From the NCBI GenBank assembly GCA_963971225.1, contig OZ020269.1:107641486-107705485 (forward strand): DNA of 64,000 bases, read 5' to 3'. A program made the translations under genes and the position numbers. The number at the start of each line of letters is the position of its first letter. Positions within the stretch are counted from its first letter, which is position 1. The notes below the pieces were generated by a model, which did no database searches, was not told the origin of the DNA, and saw nothing but the letters and a program-made list of their open reading frames with translations. The DNA comes from Melieria omissa (lineage: Eukaryota > Arthropoda > Insecta > Diptera > Ulidiidae). Positions 50,001 through 59,922 of the stretch are shown in pieces.

Positions 50001-50156
50001 TTGCAGCATCGCTCGAACAAGTGGGCCAAGACGGTTATTACCTACAAAACGGAGAAGGCGCAGAGGCTGCCAATTGTCGATATTAAGATTAGAGACTTGG
50101 GCGAGGCTAACCAGCAGTTCCGCATCGAGCTGGGCGCAGTGTGCTTCCACAACTGA
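44067..50156 (+). CDS. fibrillar collagen alpha chain (10 coding exons, 1535 aa)
   Basis: Secreted extracellular-matrix procollagen; three chains trimerise through the C-propeptide and, after processing, pack into fibrils. Exons: 44067-44292, 45275-45322, 45402-46255, 46318-46741, 46801-47600, 47664-48203, 48263-48596, 48657-49794, 49853-49946, 50007-50156; all introns GT-AG and the 4608 nt stay in frame. Signal peptide 1-24 ([19 protein letters not shown]); basic Lys/Arg region; half VWC module 112-151 with six Cys; minor Gly-X-Y helix; N-telopeptide with SDK; major helix 257-1270, exactly 338 triplets without interruption; C-telopeptide ([12 protein letters not shown], then QTK); COLFI domain about 1341-1535 starting TCRDL, with EYWIDPN calcium site and end GAVCFHN. 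Of the eight usual COLFI cysteines, the second and third are replaced. Helix residues 84 and 927 are KGHR cross-link lysines, and GFPGER is at 499-504. The 540-bp sixth exon equals ten 54-bp units. Exon ends are my reading; no transcript was available. Confidence 0.95.
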
Positions 50157-50357
50157 GACGCCGCTGTGCGCTCCATGTATCTCTATCTCTCTCACTCGCT
50201 CGCTCGTTTAATTTCTTATATGTACTCTTAAGCAAAAGACTCTCAAAGCGATTACACTTAACTTAAATTTACTATATCATTTTTGTTGCTTCTATAATTA
50301 ATTGTACGCTAATTGAATGCTCAGCAGAGAAGTTGGAAATGCTCACATGTTTCTCTG

Positions 50358-50363
50358 AATAAA
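50358..50363 (+). terminator. polyadenylation signal of the collagen gene
   Basis: AATAAA about 200 bp after the stop codon; another AATAAA-like cluster lies near 50452-50460. Either could be used. Confidence 0.55.
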
Positions 50364-50695
50364 TAATAATAATGTTGGTAAGTTGTAAGAATGATGCTCT
50401 GTTCAAGTGTGGGCTCAAAGCAATATAAATAGTTACAAATATATAGAGTTGTAAATAAATAAGGAAATCCATAAATACCGGCAGATTTTTGTGGTTCGAA
50501 GTTCCACTCTAGACACTGTGTCTACTTTGTCGCAGCGAGGATCAAATTTTCTACTTAAATGTCATTCGAATTATTCTCAAAATCCTAATTGAAAATCAAT
50601 TTCGTTGGAAAACTTTCTCATTCATCAACTAGAATTTTGCAAATTCAATTTCAACTAAACTTTCCTGGGCTGACTTGTGGCATACAAAATCAAAG

Positions 50696-51046
50696 ATGTT
50701 CTTCGAACCGAAGGAGGTGTAAGTGGCGCAACCATGTTTCGTATGCTTTATGACGGTTTCTTCCGGTAGAGATTCATTGCTGGATGCTCTCGATACATCG
50801 ATCCACTTCAAGCCGAAGCCGGAGAGCGGCTTGACTTCGCTGCTCCAGCCAATGCGCGCCGAGCTGGACGCGGCGCGCTTCACCTGCTCGACGCTGCGGC
50901 AGAAGAACCTCCTCTGTTTGGTGCATAACGACTACAAGGAGCTGAATGCCCAACTGCTGGAAAAGTTCGGGAAGGGTATCTGGCACCGGCAGGACTGCAA
51001 ACCAATAAGCTGCCAATCGGTGTTGCAGAACATTAAAAAATTTTAG
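50696..51046 (+). CDS. small two-exon gene, family member C (99 aa), function unknown
   Basis: Starts 540 bp after the collagen stop, same strand. Exons 50696-50718 and 50770-51046; the 51-bp intron has donor GT|GTAAGT and acceptor CCGGTAG. Joined frame is 99 codons to TAG; AATAAA at 51327-51332 is the nearest signal. The peptide starts MFFEPKEVD and ends QNIKKF, with four Cys, all in exon 2. The intron splits the Val-8 codon in phase 2 with Asp-9 next, as in A and B. Residues 33-70 align ungapped, with invariant Arg-37 and Arg-51. The exon is GC-rich (CTG, GAG, AAG codons) against AT-rich flanks, supporting real coding sequence. No signal peptide or known domain recognised. Family membership is inferred from intron position plus pattern, since pairwise identity is low. 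Confidence 0.7.
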
Positions 51047-51346
51047 AAAAATTTCCGAAACGTAAAGCAAAATTCAAAAATACAAATGCACTTCTTTCTA
51101 AGTTTGCGTGTTTTGCTCAAGTCTCATGCACCTCGCTCGCACAATTGCGGTATTAACATAACCCACCAACACTCTCACACTTATCCTCGTCCTTTTCCTC
51201 CTCGTCACTCCTCTCGCACTCGGTGTCGTTCTTCTCGTCGGCGGCCACGTACAATATTTGCTAACGGTAAATATGACAGTGCGCCGCAGTATATTTCACA
51301 TTGTTGTTTTAGTCCTTTGTTATTACAATAAAAGACAGCAACAACA

Positions 51347-51496
51347 ATGGACGCGGCCGCGGTCGCACCAACGCCAACAGCTGCGCCGCAGACAGCGCAA
51401 AATGGCGCACCCGTTGCACCGACAGCCGAGGTGGCAAAAGCGGCAAATGTGACAATTGTTTGTGCTATAAATCAAAAGCGTGTTCATACGCGTTAA
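51347..51496 (+). CDS. possible small ORF or first exon, Ala/Pro-rich (49 aa)
   Basis: ATG in excellent insect context (ACAACAATGG) opens a 49-codon frame beginning MDAAAVAPTPTAAPQTAQNG and ending QKRVHTR. Codons are GC-rich in the first 35 residues and then turn AT-rich, so the true exon may end near 51450 at AAT|GTGACA or similar. No domain. Could be an N-terminal coding exon or chance. Confidence 0.3.
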   Translation: MDAAAVAPTPTAAPQTAQNGAPVAPTAEVAKAANVTIVCAINQKRVHTR

Positions 51497-51499
51497 AAT

Positions 51500-52182
51500 A
51501 TGCAAAACCGTTTTTATTTGCCTTCGCAGTGTGCGTGTGAGTGTGTGAGTTTGCATTGCGCTGTGCCAACACACCTAAATCAAACATTGCAGCCGGGTGT
51601 GAAATTTAATTTTGTGTTTTATTGAAAATGCATTTGGGTTGCTTTAAACATTTGCCATATTTGTTCAAGTTTCAATTGTAAACTTGAAATTTATTGTATT
51701 TTCAAAAAACCTAGTTTTTGTAACCCAAAACACAAAAGTTTTAATGCTATTTTTCGCTTCCTACAAGCGACGTACACAATTTTTGCATTTGTCATGGCAC
51801 GAAGATTGTGTTGCATTATGTCTTGAAAAACTTGTGGCTTCAGGCTAAACACATTTCAATGTGGCGCACTGTGACGCTGTGCAGGTGTGTGTGTGGGTAT
51901 AGTACAGCGTTTGCCTTTTTCGGGTCACGTTTGCAGTGCGTGTTTTGCACTAAAGATGATCAGAATATTTTTATATTTATAACAGGGACCGGAAATAACA
52001 GTTATTTATGAAAACTATAAATATTTGGAAAAATTACTATGAAGGAAAGGTCATGCAACTAAATGAATTATGCCAATACTTGTCTTTTCGCACGGAGAAT
52101 GAAACTTGGCCATGAACTTTTTTTGTAATTTGTATGGATAAATTAAAAAAATTTATTTTTTTATTTATATTCTAAAAATACT
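51500..52182. other. non-coding stretch, no gene recognised
   Basis: AT-rich with a (GTGTGAG)-like run near 51533-51550. Nothing else recognised. Confidence 0.5.
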
Positions 52183-52186
52183 TTAA

Positions 52187-52439
52187 CCATTATTCTCATA
52201 CCCGAACTTACTAACGTCGTTTAGCACCCGGGGTACCCGGGTACCCATTTCATGAAATTTTTAAGTTTTCAATATTTTGTTAATTAAAAAGTGTTTATAA
52301 AATTTTGATATGATTTGTTCGCTTTTCACCTAAATAACGAGGATCCGGAAGGTAAAAAAAAAATTTTCATTATTTGTCAGTTTTTTTCACGAAAATACAT
52401 CGCAGTGGGCAGCCGGGTACCCGGGTATTAGAATAAGGG
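52187..52439. mobile_element. piggyBac-like MITE, 253 bp, TTAA duplication
   Basis: Ends CCATTATTCTCATACCCG and, inverted, CCCTTATTCTAATACCCG agree at 16 of 18; both are flanked by TTAA (52183-52186 and 52440-52443), the target of piggyBac elements. Just inside, each end carries a GGTACCCGGGTACCC-type palindromic stretch. No coding capacity. Confidence 0.85.
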
Positions 52440-52528
52440 TTAATAAACATTATTTTTGATTTTTTCACATAAGTCCACAAATAAGAGTTTTTTTCGATTT
52501 TTATTTTTGTTGTTATTTTAGTTGTTGT

Positions 52529-53095
52529 TTAGTCAGTGACTTTTATTTCTAAAAGTCATCAATAAAAATTAGTGAGTGACTTTCTTTTTTTAAGTCATCA
52601 ATAAAAATAATTCATTGACTTTCATTTGTTAGTCATCAATAAAAATTAGTGATTGACTTTTATCATATATGTAATACTTCTATATTGGCACTAACGTATC
52701 TTCACAATGTGTTTTCATTTGGAAATCAAAGGGAGACAAGCGATGAGACAGAAAACACGAAATTTTGTGAATGTATTTCTATGCGTGTATACATGTGCAC
52801 TTCTACACATGAACAACTGTGAAACTGCTTCAGGGGCGGTCGAAGAAATTTCAGTTAATTTCGACAAATTTTTATTTTTTTCCAGTCAATTTTTTTCCCG
52901 CCTCAACGCACCTGACTTTTTTGCCACTTTTGACAGCTGTCAGAGTACATTGGTTTATCGCTTTCTCGTTCATATTTCACTATTGCTGTACTGTGATGTT
53001 GGCGAATGTACCTTGAGCTTAGTGCCAATATAGAAGTATTACATATATGACTTTTATAAATAAAAGATATTTATAAATGAAGGTCATCAATTAAG
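52529..53095. repeat. 39-bp tandem repeat, interrupted by a P-like element
   Basis: Units of TTAGTSAGTGACTTTYATTT plus TTAAGTCATCAATAAAAA repeat about 3.5 times to 52655, then resume after the insertion at 53050. Each unit holds a dyad, TGACTTTTA/TAAAAGTCA. Two further units lie at 53848-53930. Confidence 0.85.
52664..53049. mobile_element. P-element-like MITE: 31-bp perfect inverted repeats, 8-bp duplication
   Basis: CATATATGTAATACTTCTAT plus ATTGGCACTAA (31 bp, 52664-52694) is repeated exactly inverted at 53019-53049. The 8-mer ACTTTTAT flanks both sides (52656-52663 and 53050-53057). A 31-bp terminal repeat starting CA with an 8-bp duplication is the P-element configuration; hAT also makes 8-bp duplications. 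The interior (386 bp in total) has one open frame at 52707-53033 without recognised motif. Confidence 0.85.
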
Positions 53096-54460
53096 GCCAG
53101 CGCCTGGTTTAGAAATTTGAAATTTGTGAAAATTTTTTTTCTAGAATATGAAAGCTTAATATGTTTGGAATTATGTCCTAAAATATTTTGTCTCTACTCG
53201 AACTCCTTCATGTCCAAATTCAGGAACAAAGCACCGCACAGTGTCGCGAGTGTGGCCAAAAATACAAAAAGTTGATGTTGCAAACATGATATTTTTTTTA
53301 AATACATGGTGAGATAATACTCCCAATAAGACAAATCCAAAATATTTCGTAAAACAAATAATAAATGTAAGCTCCTGCCATCCACAAAGTTGAGCCTTTT
53401 CGTGGAAAGCATTTTTGCCAGAGCAACTCACTATTTTTATGCCAAATGTAAGTAGAATTTTTAGCTTACAGGTACTGTGTATGGATACAAATTACATACG
53501 TAAGAAAAATAAAGAGTTTGGGCAAATAGGTACTACTCTTTTGTTTTGTTTTGATCAGCATATGCGAAGTTACGTTGCTTTAAAAAAACCCGGCCTGGCT
53601 CACGAAATGTGAGAAAAATTGCTAAATTTGGGAGACGACAAAAAGAAAACGTCTCAATGCATCTCTGCAGTGATTAGTGCAAAACAAAGCCACAAGCACG
53701 ACCTTTCAAATAAAGGAAAAATTAGCTGCGTCGACTTGCGTCCCCACCTAAAACTTTACTTCTTGTAGTGGCAGCTATGAGAGTCAATATTTTTAAGAGG
53801 AAAATTTGTATCTCAAGAAATGTGGAAGTTGACCGGAAAGGGTTAAAATCAGTCAGTGAATTTTATTTTTTAAGTCATCAATAGAAATCAGTAAGTGACA
53901 TTTATTTATAAAAGTCATAAATAAAAATCTTTAGATTCAGATTTGTCCAAGTAAATTTTGGTTTAGATTTTTTAAAACAAATCATCAGGCAAACCAAAGA
54001 AAAGCTTAAGAAGTCTTTTGGACTGGAATCAACCATCATCATTATTGGTTTACTTGATTTCGGATTATTTAAGCCAACAGTGGCACACACAGGATTTAAT
54101 GTTGGATGTTCCGCACAATTTTTGAGGCAAATACTATTTGAAAACATATCTGTTACACAAAATTTGTGTAAAAAACAGTTATTTGGGGGTTTGAACTACC
54201 AAAATCTCACCATGCGGTACTGATCGCCCTTTTGAGGTCACCATATCAAAACTTATGGATCAAATACACATTATGATATTAAATGATCAGTAAATGAAGG
54301 TGAGCAAACTTGAACTGACCACAGAGTCGGCCCATGGATCAGTGATTTTAATTTAATTAATTTAAATTTCGCAAGCTGAGCTTAGAGTTTGCTTACAACT
54401 GGCAACAAACACAATTATTTGATACCTTTAAAGAACTGTTTGACGCTGTTCAATCGTCGT
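53096..54460. other. non-coding stretch with two stray 39-bp units
   Basis: Besides the two tandem units at 53848-53930, the minus frame at 53171-53431 is hydrophobic but matches nothing I know. The 54290-54460 part may be the decayed 5-prime side of the mariner relic that follows. Confidence 0.45.
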
Positions 54461-54753
54461 CTGAACGAATTTTTGCATCGTTTCGATACCGAAAATCAAA
54501 CATGGATTCTTCACAACAAGCTGGAGACCAAGAAATAGTCGAATTAGAGAACTTCTCAGAGTGAATTGAAGTCGAAGAAGGCCTTAGTGGGTCTGGGGGC
54601 CAATACAATCATATAAAGTTTATTCGGATGCGTTCAGTGTCATTCACACTGATGAACTTGAAAAGAATTAACGATCTTCATCTTCTTTTTAACTGTTCAT
54701 AAAAATCCGTGTGGTTACCAAAATTCTTTCCTTCTTCTGTTGGTCAAACCAAG

Positions 54754-55586
54754 CAGGCCCGTGCGCAGGGGGGGGTTTTGGGGGTTCTAACCCCCCCCAT
54801 CGAGAATTTTTCCACATAATTTTCCACTAGCGAGCGAAGTCAGCGCAAAATACGACATCGAACTGCGGAAACCAAGGCTCGCGTCAAAACAGACTCAACG
54901 CTCCAACGTACAAACTGATTCAGTTGAAGATTATTTTCGCATAACGATTTACATCCCATACATTGATTTGTTTCTGACCCATTTACAAGATCGATTTTTG
55001 AATCACCGCAAAATTTTATCAAACTTTGCTTGCCTCTTCCCCAACAAAATGAAGAATTTCAATGCAGAATTGTTTGAACCATACTCTTCAATTTTGCGGG
55101 ATGATTCCCGTGACATCTGGGTAGACGAAGTCAAACTTTGGCGTCAACTCATCGCCGGAAAGAACGTTAAAAATTCGCTTGAAGCACTCGATGTGTGCAA
55201 TGGAGATGCGTTTCCAAATGTTCATCAAATGCTTCGCATTTTGGCAGTTCTGCCTGTAACGACAGCGACGAATGAACGCTCCTTTTCAACATTGCGTCGC
55301 CTCAAGACTTACCTCAGGTCAACAATGTCTGAAGATCGGCTGAACGGATTAGCCTCGCTCAATATACATCGCGATGTCGAGGTCGATCCGCAAAGAGTTT
55401 TGGAGACTTTTTTTCTACACCTCGCAGAGTTAATTTATTATATAATAACTGAATATCAAGTCAAGACACAATAAAATGTCTTCATTTATAAGAAAAGTTT
55501 CTTATTATTTTTTATTAACTTCATAACCAAACATGATACACATATGTCAAAACCCCCCCCATAAACGAATTCTGCGCACGGGCCTG
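54754..55586 (+). mobile_element. internally deleted hAT transposon, 833 bp, exact 8-bp duplication
   Basis: Perfect terminal repeats CAGGCCCGTGCGCAG / CTGCGCACGGGCCTG, each followed inward by runs of G or C. AAACCAAG flanks both ends (54746-54753 and 55587-55594). It keeps only the C-terminal part of the transposase, so the centre and N-terminus were deleted. Confidence 0.95.
54848..55474 (+). CDS. hAT transposase C-terminal part with dimerisation domain (partial)
   Basis: Open frame of about 208 codons running from the internal deletion junction to TAA. It starts near KYDIELRKPR, then SVEDYFRITIYIPYIDLF and DRF, typical of the ZMYM-type hAT transposases. The hAT dimerisation block follows, with PNVHQMLRILAVLPVTTATN, ERSFSTLRRLKTYLRSTM and EDRLNGLASLNIHRD. 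The DNA-binding zinc finger and the first catalytic residues are absent, so it cannot transpose by itself. No start codon marks the real N-terminus; the fragment has no internal stop, indicating a fairly young deletion copy. Confidence 0.88.
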   Translation, partial: KYDIELRKPRLASKQTQRSNVQTDSVEDYFRITIYIPYIDLFLTHLQDRFLNHRKILSNFACLFPNKMKNFNAELFEPYSSILRDDSRDIWVDEVKLWRQLIAGKNVKNSLEALDVCNGDAFPNVHQMLRILAVLPVTTATNERSFSTLRRLKTYLRSTMSEDRLNGLASLNIHRDVEVDPQRVLETFFLHLAELIYYIITEYQVKTQ

Positions 55587-56061
55587 AAACCAAGAGATGT
55601 AAACGCATCTTCAACTTGGTTCATCCATCGGAGAAACGTTCTTCACCATTGACCCTCAACTACCGCATTGAAGATGAAGAAAAATAAATATTGCGATGAG
55701 TTATTAGATCGATTTAACACCGATTTGAAGCAAAAAAAAACTACCACATTTGGTAGGCAAAAAGTTCTGCAGCACAAAACACTCCGGCGCAGAAATTCGT
55801 AATCATAATGGAAAAACTGCATAAAAAAGGCTACGAAGAGCTCACCATTCAGGATTTTCTTTCGATTTACCCTCATGAGAATATTTTCTGTTATCAAACT
55901 TGAAGTGACCCTAAGATTATTGTCGTTAATCAACCTTTGTGTAGGATGGCTCAATCTCTGAAAATTGAGATTAAAAAAAACACGGTGAACAGCAAAACAA
56001 AACATTTGATTTTTCAGTAGAGAGTCAAACGTTTCTCCAATGTTTTCATGACCTTCAAATA

Positions 56062-56310
56062 CAGTCGTGTCTGGGTATAGTGAACCCCCTATATAGTGAA
56101 CACCTCGATATAGTGAACACCCAAATTTTGACATCGAGCCTCTAAATATAGAAACAAATTTCCAAGCAAAAAACAAAATGTGTATTTTGAGCAAATAAAA
56201 CCAGTTTTTGAACAAAAGTTGACCTTCATATAGTACATATATATATAGAACAACCTCAATACAGTGAACAGGCCTTGCAATAATTAGTTCACTATATTCA
56301 GACACCACTG
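56062..56310. mobile_element. pogo/Tigger-like MITE, 249 bp
   Basis: Ends CAGTCGTGTCTGGGTATAGTGAAC-type and, inverted, CAGTGGTGTCTGAATATAGTGAAC-type match at about 20 of 24, flanked by TA (56060-56061 and 56311-56312). The motif TATAGTGAAC is repeated inside the left end three times and once near the right. CAG-starting ends with TA duplication fit the pogo group. Confidence 0.85.
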
Positions 56311-56344
56311 TAATACAATTTCATGAGGTCAGCACATTAGGCGA

Positions 56345-56670
56345 TTTTTCTATCAATGACCGCTTCTTTCGATCGAAATCTTCAACCGGTGAGCCATTTA
56401 TAAGATGGCTGCCAATTTTATTCAAGAATCGATTTTTTGCATACTTCGGTGAACGTGTTATGGATCGTATTGGCGATAATCAATAACACCTTCGGAGCAA
56501 CAGTTTAACGCCATTAGAGGCTTTTTGTGTGGTGCCTTCACAAATCGATGCTATTTAAATAATACAGGAACCATGCAGACACTTAAGACAAATATTGTCT
56601 CAGCCATTCATCAAATAGTGCCAGAAATTTTCAACAAAGTCTTGAAAAATTGGACTCACAGTATGCATTT
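56345..56670 (+). pseudogene. relic of the same transposase family as the intact 9871-11173 element
   Basis: One frame reads ILFKNRFFAYFGERVMDRI, matching the LLKTKFGERVISR region. After a frameshift, FLCGAFTNRCYLNN, TMQTLKTNIVSAIHQIVPE and FNKVLKNWTH correspond to the FLWGYVKSKVYAN, TIDELRTNIEREIAAV and LKTVENWVQR segments of the intact protein. Stops between blocks show decay. Confidence 0.75.
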
Positions 56671-58860
56671 TTAGTGTTTGTTGAAACATCCTAACAATCG
56701 TAGCATTTAGACAAAGTAAACATCATTGTGCTGTGATTTAATGTTCCCTGTTGATTTGCTTTGTATCTACTCGACCTTCAGAGAAGTCTTAGTAGATTGT
56801 GTGATTACTTCTCAACACATCAATGCCAAATGTATCAAACTTGGCAGAAAGTAGTACAGATTCTCATCACTACCCACGCATCGAAGGATGCGCTATTGAA
56901 AAGCCAGCTGAGGCTGATTCATGAATGAAATGGGAATCTTTAGATAATGGAATAGCAAAGTCGTAATAAACAACAAGTAGTTGAGTTTTGAACATTTGAT
57001 TTCATTTCTAAAAATACATTTGTATTTGAAGCACTGTTGTTCACTCTTAGAATAGCTTAGCAACCCACCAGAATATGCTGTCAGACGTTACGAATCTGGA
57101 AGGCAAATGCCGACGTCTTCTTGCTATTTATAAATTGCACATTCTGCCAATTCATATTCCATTCATAGTCCATACTTAGGAGAGTTTTAGAATCTTCGTT
57201 CAGCTCTTTTTAAACTGTGTGCCCACTGAAATCCATTCAGCCATCCAACCACAACACACAAAACTCTCAAAGTCGTCTGCGACTCGTCTGCGTCCTGTTA
57301 CGTTGGCCACCTCCGCACTGTCTGCATGCGTTGCGTGTCTGTGATGTTTGCCTGTTATTTCCTACTGCATTGCTAAAGTGAGAGTGCGCGTGTGTGTGTG
57401 TCTAATCCACTGCCAAATTGCATTCGTGTTGGACTCTTTCAATTTTCTTCGTTCTCTGGCTTCACGATGGGCCAACTGCTTCGCCTTTGCCGCCACTAGC
57501 TCACAAAAAGTATTCACACTGCCACTTTCTCAGCGCTCTGCACTCGCTGCCACTTCATTTCGTTTCATCTTCAATGCTTTTGCTTCCTTGTTGTTGTATT
57601 TGTTTTTTTGTTTTGCTGTGCAATTTTTCGCTGCAGTTCCTTCGTGGCTGCCTTCAAGGTGCAATCACTTTCTCCACACGACATTTACACCAACCACCAT
57701 CTATCGATTTTTTTTGGATATTTTATGCTTTTGGTTTCCAATTTTCTTTATCATTGTTCTTAAATAGTATCGTTTGTTGTTGTTGTTGTTGTTGTTGGAT
57801 AAGCGGATTTAATTTCATTTCATTTGACGGTGGCCGAAATTTCGGACATGGATTGTGGTGTAATTTGATTTAAAACCGTTTAAGTCTGCAAACTAAGCAG
57901 CGAATCGATCGAGTGCGGACCACAGCGAGCTGAGAGCAGGTCATTTCAATGATTAGGATTTCGCTGCTTTCGTTTTTTGGTTGTAATGAATAAAGTTCGA
58001 CCAGCAGCCAAATGTAATATTTGCTTCAACTATTTACAACAGTTTTGCAGCGAATTATTGAATCAGTTTTTGAGTATTTTTCTTTTAATGTTGTTTTCAA
58101 TGCAAACACTGCCACTTGAGCAACGCCTTTGAAACATGTGAGTGTTCTCGAACTATGCGGAAGCGACACAGGCAACAAAATGCACTGAAATAAAGGACAA
58201 CTTTGACAGTTAAATTGAAGTTTATGTATCTAATTTCTTATGCCACTCAAGCCGCCACTTGCTGCCGCTCGCTGCTCGCTGCTCACTGCTTGGCGTAAAC
58301 ATATCGATGGAACGCTGCGCTCTCTTTCCCCCTCAATACCAGCAAATGTCAATTTACTGGCACCCGTAAGTGACTGCAAAGTTGTCACTATAAAATACGA
58401 TATATATGTACGCACACACACACACGCATGCACTCAATATTTGATATAGTCATGTAAGCGTTGGCAACGGCACCGCGTACACAAAAAGCAGTCGAAACGA
58501 CTGAAGCCTGAAGCCACAGCGTGTTACCTCAATTTGTAGTCGTCTATATTTGTTTACTTGTGCGCACGCCAGCTTGTTTACCTATTTTCTACCGATATGT
58601 GTGTGCGTATGTGTGTGTGGAAATAGGTGTGTCGGCCCAACGTTGTGCATGTTAATGTGTAGTGTGAGTGTCGCATAATACCTACGTTCGACTGTGGACA
58701 TGCGAAAAGTTGGCTGCCGGTGGGAATTTAATTCCACTTAAGGACATTCCGGTGCATACTTTTAGGCGTTTACAAGTTTAAAGTCGCTCTCGGAAATACT
58801 CGCATTCGTACTTGTACTCATTTTATTGGCAATGTAATGATTCAAATTACTTGTTGACTG
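56671..58860. other. non-coding stretch, no gene recognised
   Basis: Contains GTTGTT repeats at 57775-57796 and (CA)n at 58411-58426. Overlapping frames at 57348-57873 are T-rich and domain-free. Confidence 0.5.
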
Positions 58861-59300
58861 GTTATAAGGGACAACGGTGCGTATAAGTGTTATTAATAAT
58901 TGTTTTAAATTATTTCTTTGATATTGTTTAAAATGTGTTAATTTCTGAAATATTTAAAGTAAGTTTTGAGAATTGCTATAAGGGACAACAGTGCATATAA
59001 ATATTATATAAAAAATATTACTTTTAAAATAAATTTTTTGATATTGTTTGAAATGTGATAATTTTTGAAATAATTTGTATTTTTTAATTAATTTTTTGAT
59101 ATTGTTTGAAATGTGAAAATTTTTGAAATATTTTGTATTTTTTAATTAATTTTTTGATATTTTTAAAATGTGTTAATTTTTAAAATATTTAAAGCAATTT
59201 TTCAGATTTACTATAAGGACAACAGTGGGTATAAGTGTTTTAAAAATTATTAGTATTTGAAATGTTGAATTATTTAAAATTTTATTATTTGATATTAACA
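58861..59300. repeat. AT-rich tandem repeat with two nested periods
   Basis: A longer unit begins TATAAGGGACAACRGTGCRTA (58864, 58979, 59212). Within it, TTTTTTGATATTGTTTGAAA with TGTGATAATTTTTGAAAT recurs every 57-60 bp (59033, 59091, 59150; diverged 58915). Confidence 0.85.
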
Positions 59301-59870
59301 GAAATGTATCTAATATTGCAATATTTCTAATTTTTTTTTCAAATTTTAATCCGACATTTTTTCTAACATTTCTTTCCTGTCTCTCATGTCCAAACAGTTC
59401 ACTACTAGAAATATTACAAAAGCTGCCACTGCAAAAAACTACAAATGTCTACTTTGTTTAGTGCTTGTAACATGTGCTCAGGCATCATTTAGTGGCCATG
59501 AAGTATTTTGCATGCTAACTAAATAAACTCAACAAACCGGTTAATACCGCAGCACACAATGAGCAATGACAGAGCACATCACGTATACGCACCGTTGGAC
59601 GTAAAGACTGGCGCAAGGTGCAGCAGCACCGATGGGCAGCTTGTGCACGCGACAAGATGACACGTAATACGAGAGAATATGGAAATTACAACAATAACAA
59701 CAAAAACAACAACACCAACAAAAAAATGAAAAAAATTCCCTTAGTGCCGTTGCTGTTGGTAGAATATCTCGCATGCGAAGTTGAGCGCCACAGTCCGGTA
59801 AAATATACAAAACATATATGCAATGTGTATATTTTGAACGTGTTGGGTTGACGTTGCGGCTCGAGTGCGT

Positions 59871-59922
59871 ATGGCCGAGTCATTGCAATTTGTTAGCGTT
59901 GCGCTGCTGAAAGCTTGTCCAG
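59871..59922 (+). CDS. possible first coding exon, unknown gene
   Basis: ATG opens MAESLQFVSVALLKACPG and runs into a perfect donor CCAG|GTAAGT (phase 1). The preceding 40 bp is GC-richer than its surroundings. No downstream exon recognised; low certainty. Confidence 0.3.

Larger units (their letters stand above)
54461..55900 (+). pseudogene. mariner transposase relic, split by a hAT insertion
   Basis: At 54461 the frame reads LNEFLHRF then TWILHNKLETK, the first catalytic block region of a mariner lineage whose active form has FLHRFVTVDETWIHH. After the hAT element, 55686 reads KYCDELLDRFNTDLK and then GRQKVLQHKTLRRRNS, the segment leading to the second catalytic Asp (VLFHQDNA in active copies, lost here). 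The end decays through FSVIKLE. The hAT target duplication (54746-54753 and 55587-55594) lies inside it, so the relic is older. Confidence 0.78.

Noticed and set aside
52707..53033. 108-codon frame inside the P-like element
   Set aside because: No similarity recognised to THAP or P transposase; it may be chance in a non-autonomous element.
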